A model generated the notes under the pieces. The model was not told where the DNA came from and searched no databases. It was given only the letters and a program-made list of their open reading frames with translations. A DNA stretch of 35,229 bases, from assembly GCF_001424585.1 (NCBI RefSeq), contig NZ_LMPJ01000015.1, positions 1 to 35,229 on the forward strand, given 5' to 3'. The translations under genes and the position numbers were made by a program. This DNA is from Chryseobacterium sp. Leaf180 (GTDB lineage Bacteria > Bacteroidota > Bacteroidia > Flavobacteriales > Weeksellaceae). This document shows, piece after piece, positions 33,342 to 35,229 of the stretch (its first letter is position 1; the number at the start of each line of letters is the position of its first letter).

Positions 33342-33881
33342 ATGGAAGGAACAATTGGAGAGATCGTACTCTTCGCAGCCCACTTCGAACCCCTTGACTG
33401 GGCGTTTTGCGACGGAAGATTATTAAGCATTAACCAGTACACGGCACTGTATGCAATACTGGGAAACACGTACGGTGGCAACGGTTCGACCACTTTTGCC
33501 CTTCCCAATCTGATGGGAAGATCAGCAGTATCAGCCGGAAAAGGAAGCGGGGTATCACCCTACGCCTTGGGACAGACAGCAGGCTCAAGTACGGCGGCGA
33601 TTACCGTGGCCAACATGCCTGCGCATACGCATATTCCGACAGGAACTTTTAATGTCCCTGCCTATTCGGAACAGGGCGATTCGGGAACACCTGCAGGAAA
33701 TGTATTTGCAGCCAAACCCGGCATGTACAGCAACCAAGCCAGTGACACCACCACGATGCCTGTGGTCATAAACATTGAGGTACAGTCGACGGGGAACAAT
33801 CAGCCGATCAGTGTTGTTCAGCCATCTATCGGAATGAATTACATCATCTGTCTGACCGGTTATTTTCCTCCCAGAAACTAA
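33342..33881 (+). CDS. Phage tail-collar domain protein, copy 1
   Basis: 179 residues. The N-terminal block matches the phage Tail Collar family, as in MdpB-type 'microcystin dependent' proteins: GEIVLFAAHFEPLDWAFCDG, then LYAILGNTYGGNGSTTFALP and NLMGR. The LPAHTH-like motif is NMPAHTH, and the protein ends in VVQPSIGMNYIICLTGYFPPR. It is the first of three adjacent paralogues of near-identical length, each separated by 25-28 bp, so they form one operon with a shared terminator at 35030. There is no signal peptide. Such proteins can form trimeric fibre tips, and related triplets occur in free-living bacteria without a prophage. No other phage genes are nearby, so a domesticated surface or tail-like structure is possible. 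Confidence 0.85.
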   Translation: MEGTIGEIVLFAAHFEPLDWAFCDGRLLSINQYTALYAILGNTYGGNGSTTFALPNLMGRSAVSAGKGSGVSPYALGQTAGSSTAAITVANMPAHTHIPTGTFNVPAYSEQGDSGTPAGNVFAAKPGMYSNQASDTTTMPVVINIEVQSTGNNQPISVVQPSIGMNYIICLTGYFPPRN

Positions 33882-33909
33882 AAACATCATTCAAAAAAAT
33901 TAAGATCAC

Positions 33910-34449
33910 ATGGAAGCATATTTAGGAGAAATCCGCATCTTCGCCGGCAGTTTTGCACCTCAAAACTGGGCATTCTGCGACGGGACATTATATAAAATTC
34001 AGGAAAACGAAGCGTTATACAGCATTATCGGAACCTTCTATGGTGGGGACGGAATGTCAACTTTTGCCGTACCCGACCTTTTGGGAAGAATTGCTGTGGG
34101 CACAGGCACAGGCGTAGGAACCTCTACCATTACTCTGGGACAGAAAGGAGGTTCGGAAACCGTTCAGCTGACAGAAGCGCAGATGCCCCAGCATACTCAT
34201 GCTGCATCAGCTACCGTATCATTTCCGGTATATTCGGAAGGTGGTGATACCGGATCACCGGAAGGCCGGGTACCCGGAGGACTCCCGGGAGCTTATTCCA
34301 CACAGCAGCCAGACACACAACTGGCACCTGCCACAAATGGAGGAAAACTTTCCCCTACAGGCGGCGGTAACCCAATCGGAATTATTCAGCCGGTTTTAGC
34401 GACCAATTATATCATCTGTATGAATGGATTGTATCCTGACAGACCTTAA
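33910..34449 (+). CDS. Phage tail-collar domain protein, copy 2
   Basis: 179 residues, starting 28 bp after copy 1. It repeats the same layout: GEIRIFAGSFAPQNWAFCDG, LYSIIGTFYGGDGMSTFAVP, MPQHTH, and a C-terminal IIQPVLATNYIICMNGLYPDR. The middle (about 95-150) is Gly/Pro/Thr-rich and differs most from the other copies, as expected for the exposed tip of a fibre. It is clearly a paralogue of its neighbours and not a chance ORF. Hetero-trimer assembly of the three products is a reasonable inference. Confidence 0.85.
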   Translation: MEAYLGEIRIFAGSFAPQNWAFCDGTLYKIQENEALYSIIGTFYGGDGMSTFAVPDLLGRIAVGTGTGVGTSTITLGQKGGSETVQLTEAQMPQHTHAASATVSFPVYSEGGDTGSPEGRVPGGLPGAYSTQQPDTQLAPATNGGKLSPTGGGNPIGIIQPVLATNYIICMNGLYPDRP

Positions 34450-34474
34450 ATTTTAAATAAAAAATAAAAATACC

Positions 34475-35008
34475 ATGGACGGAAATATGTCAGAAATCCG
34501 CATGTTTGCTGGAGATTTCGCACCGAAAAACTGGGCCTTTTGCTTAGGCCAGACTTTACAGATCAACACGAACCAGGCATTGTTTTCACTTTTGGGAACT
34601 ACGTACGGTGGTGATGGCATCACCACATTTAAGCTGCCTAATTTTGCAGGCCGTACCCCGATGGGTTCTGGAAATGCCCAGGGCTATCCACTGGGTGAAA
34701 TGACGGGAACAGAAAACATTACCTGTACTGTTGACAACCTTCCGGCGCATTCGCACACGTCAGTGAACGAAAAAGTAGCCCTTAAAACCTATTCTGAAGG
34801 TGGCGGAAGCGCATCACCAACCGGAGGCACCCTGGCCGCAATGCCGGGATTGTATTCCAGCAAAACCCCGGACGCCGCAATGAAACCGGTGCAGGGATCA
34901 TACAGTCTGACATCTGCAGGCAGCAGCATGCCGGTCAGCATCCGGCAGCCTTATCTCGGGATGAATTACATCATCTGTACATTAGGATTATTCCCTTCGA
35001 GAACGTAA
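34475..35008 (+). CDS. Phage tail-collar domain protein, copy 3
   Basis: 177 residues, starting 25 bp after copy 2. The N-terminus MDGNMSEIRMFAGDFAPKNW and LFSLLGTTYGGDGITTFKLP match the family, but the CDG of copies 1 and 2 reads CLG (WAFCLGQ). LPAHSH replaces LPAHTH, and it ends in IRQPYLGMNYIICTLGLFPSR. It is the last gene before the operon terminator. The divergence suggests that the copies have specialised rather than being recent duplicates. Confidence 0.85.
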   Translation: MDGNMSEIRMFAGDFAPKNWAFCLGQTLQINTNQALFSLLGTTYGGDGITTFKLPNFAGRTPMGSGNAQGYPLGEMTGTENITCTVDNLPAHSHTSVNEKVALKTYSEGGGSASPTGGTLAAMPGLYSSKTPDAAMKPVQGSYSLTSAGSSMPVSIRQPYLGMNYIICTLGLFPSRT

Positions 35009-35029
35009 GCAACAGATAAAAATGTAATT

Positions 35030-35065
35030 GGGCTGGAACTTCAAATAGAAGTCACAGCCCTTTTT
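35030..35065 (+). terminator. Rho-independent terminator of the tail-collar operon
   Basis: GGGCTG (35030-35035) and CAGCCC (35055-35060) enclose an inner ACTTC/GAAGT stem. Five T's follow. It lies 21 bp after the last collar stop and before the next ATG at 35098. Confidence 0.85.
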
Positions 35066-35097
35066 GTACGATACATTTCAATTAAAAAAAATAAAGA

Positions 35098-35229
35098 ATG
35101 AAAAAATTCTACAGTTTAGCCAGACGGCTCACCGGTCAGATGGCAGTCGCTTCGGCACTGCTCTTTACGGGAGCGGCAGCATCCGCACAGACCTCGCTCG
35201 CAGCAGGCGATCTGATCTTCACCTCTTAT
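35098..35229 (+). CDS. Secreted protein, 3' end cut by the window
   Basis: ATG at 35098-35100 after a purine-rich AAAGA. The first 44 residues include a long signal peptide (about MKKFYSLARRLTGQMAV to AAASAQ) and a mature N-terminus with AAGDLIFTSY. The sequence is cut at the window end. In Chryseobacterium such proteins following collar triplets usually carry a T9SS sorting domain, from memory, which cannot be seen here. It starts after a terminator, so it probably has its own promoter in the 33 bp gap or relies on read-through. Confidence 0.7.
   Translation, partial: MKKFYSLARRLTGQMAVASALLFTGAAASAQTSLAAGDLIFTSY

Noticed and set aside
33342..35008. Calling the collar genes part of a prophage
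   Set aside because: No integrase, capsid, terminase or tail-tube genes are adjacent in the window.
1..35229. tRNA or rRNA genes
   Set aside because: I scanned by eye for tRNA arms and rRNA signatures and saw none; a covariance-model search was not possible.

Overview
The window looks like a chromosomal stretch of a Flavobacteriia bacterium, most likely Chryseobacterium or a close relative in the Weeksellaceae. The reasons are: AT-rich DNA, -7 boxes of the Bacteroidetes type (TAnnTTTG), type IX secretion (T9SS) sorting domains, a GLPGLI-family protein, and very large SpvB/RHS proteins. This assignment rests on reading the sequence; no database was searched.

Layout. (1) 1-4317, plus strand: a probable inducible mutagenesis operon, with a Y-family polymerase carrying a beta-clamp motif (5' end outside the window), a DnaE-type polymerase with a degenerate PHP site, and a small beta-rich protein of unknown function. 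(2) 4430-8050, minus strand: a decayed mobile-element scar. A large serine recombinase is split by one in-frame ochre codon, and its C-terminus reads into the tail of a T9SS-exported protein. Upstream are a 55-residue companion ORF, a RadC-like gene without its 5' end, and a 131-bp remnant of an RHS gene. (3) 8221-21007, minus strand: a five-gene polymorphic-toxin operon. In transcription order it encodes a T9SS-sorted protein, a 3488-residue SpvB/FG-GAP/RHS protein with a C-terminal toxin that has a PD-(D/E)XK-like residue pattern, a presumed immunity protein, and two single-helix membrane microproteins. The last three genes start 1-2 nt after the preceding stop.

(4) 21068-28600: a loose region of small secreted or unknown proteins (a 112-residue exported protein, a GLPGLI protein, a Gly/Asp/Thr-rich peptide, a 265-residue membrane protein, a collagen-like surface protein), mixed with gene remnants. 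The clearest remnant is a TPR lipoprotein gene with two in-frame stops that runs in frame into the catalytic tail of an S9 peptidase. (5) 28627-31580, plus strand: a secreted Fes-type esterase, a secreted beta-lactamase-fold serine hydrolase, and a frameshifted remnant of a molybdopterin-domain-like protein. (6) 31616-32959, minus strand: an exonuclease VII large-subunit homologue with a long coiled coil and a C-terminal membrane anchor. (7) 33342-35229, plus strand: three tandem phage tail-collar paralogues, a clear terminator, and the start of another secreted protein.

Together this is a core-like DNA-damage operon next to a plastic accessory region. The RHS locus probably mediates contact- or surface-based competition. 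The flanking remnants (RHS fragment, truncated RadC, broken recombinase, chimeric ORFs) record repeated insertion, recombination and decay around it. The most interesting candidates for new biology are the RHS operon with its two microproteins and T9SS partner, and the membrane-anchored ExoVII homologue.
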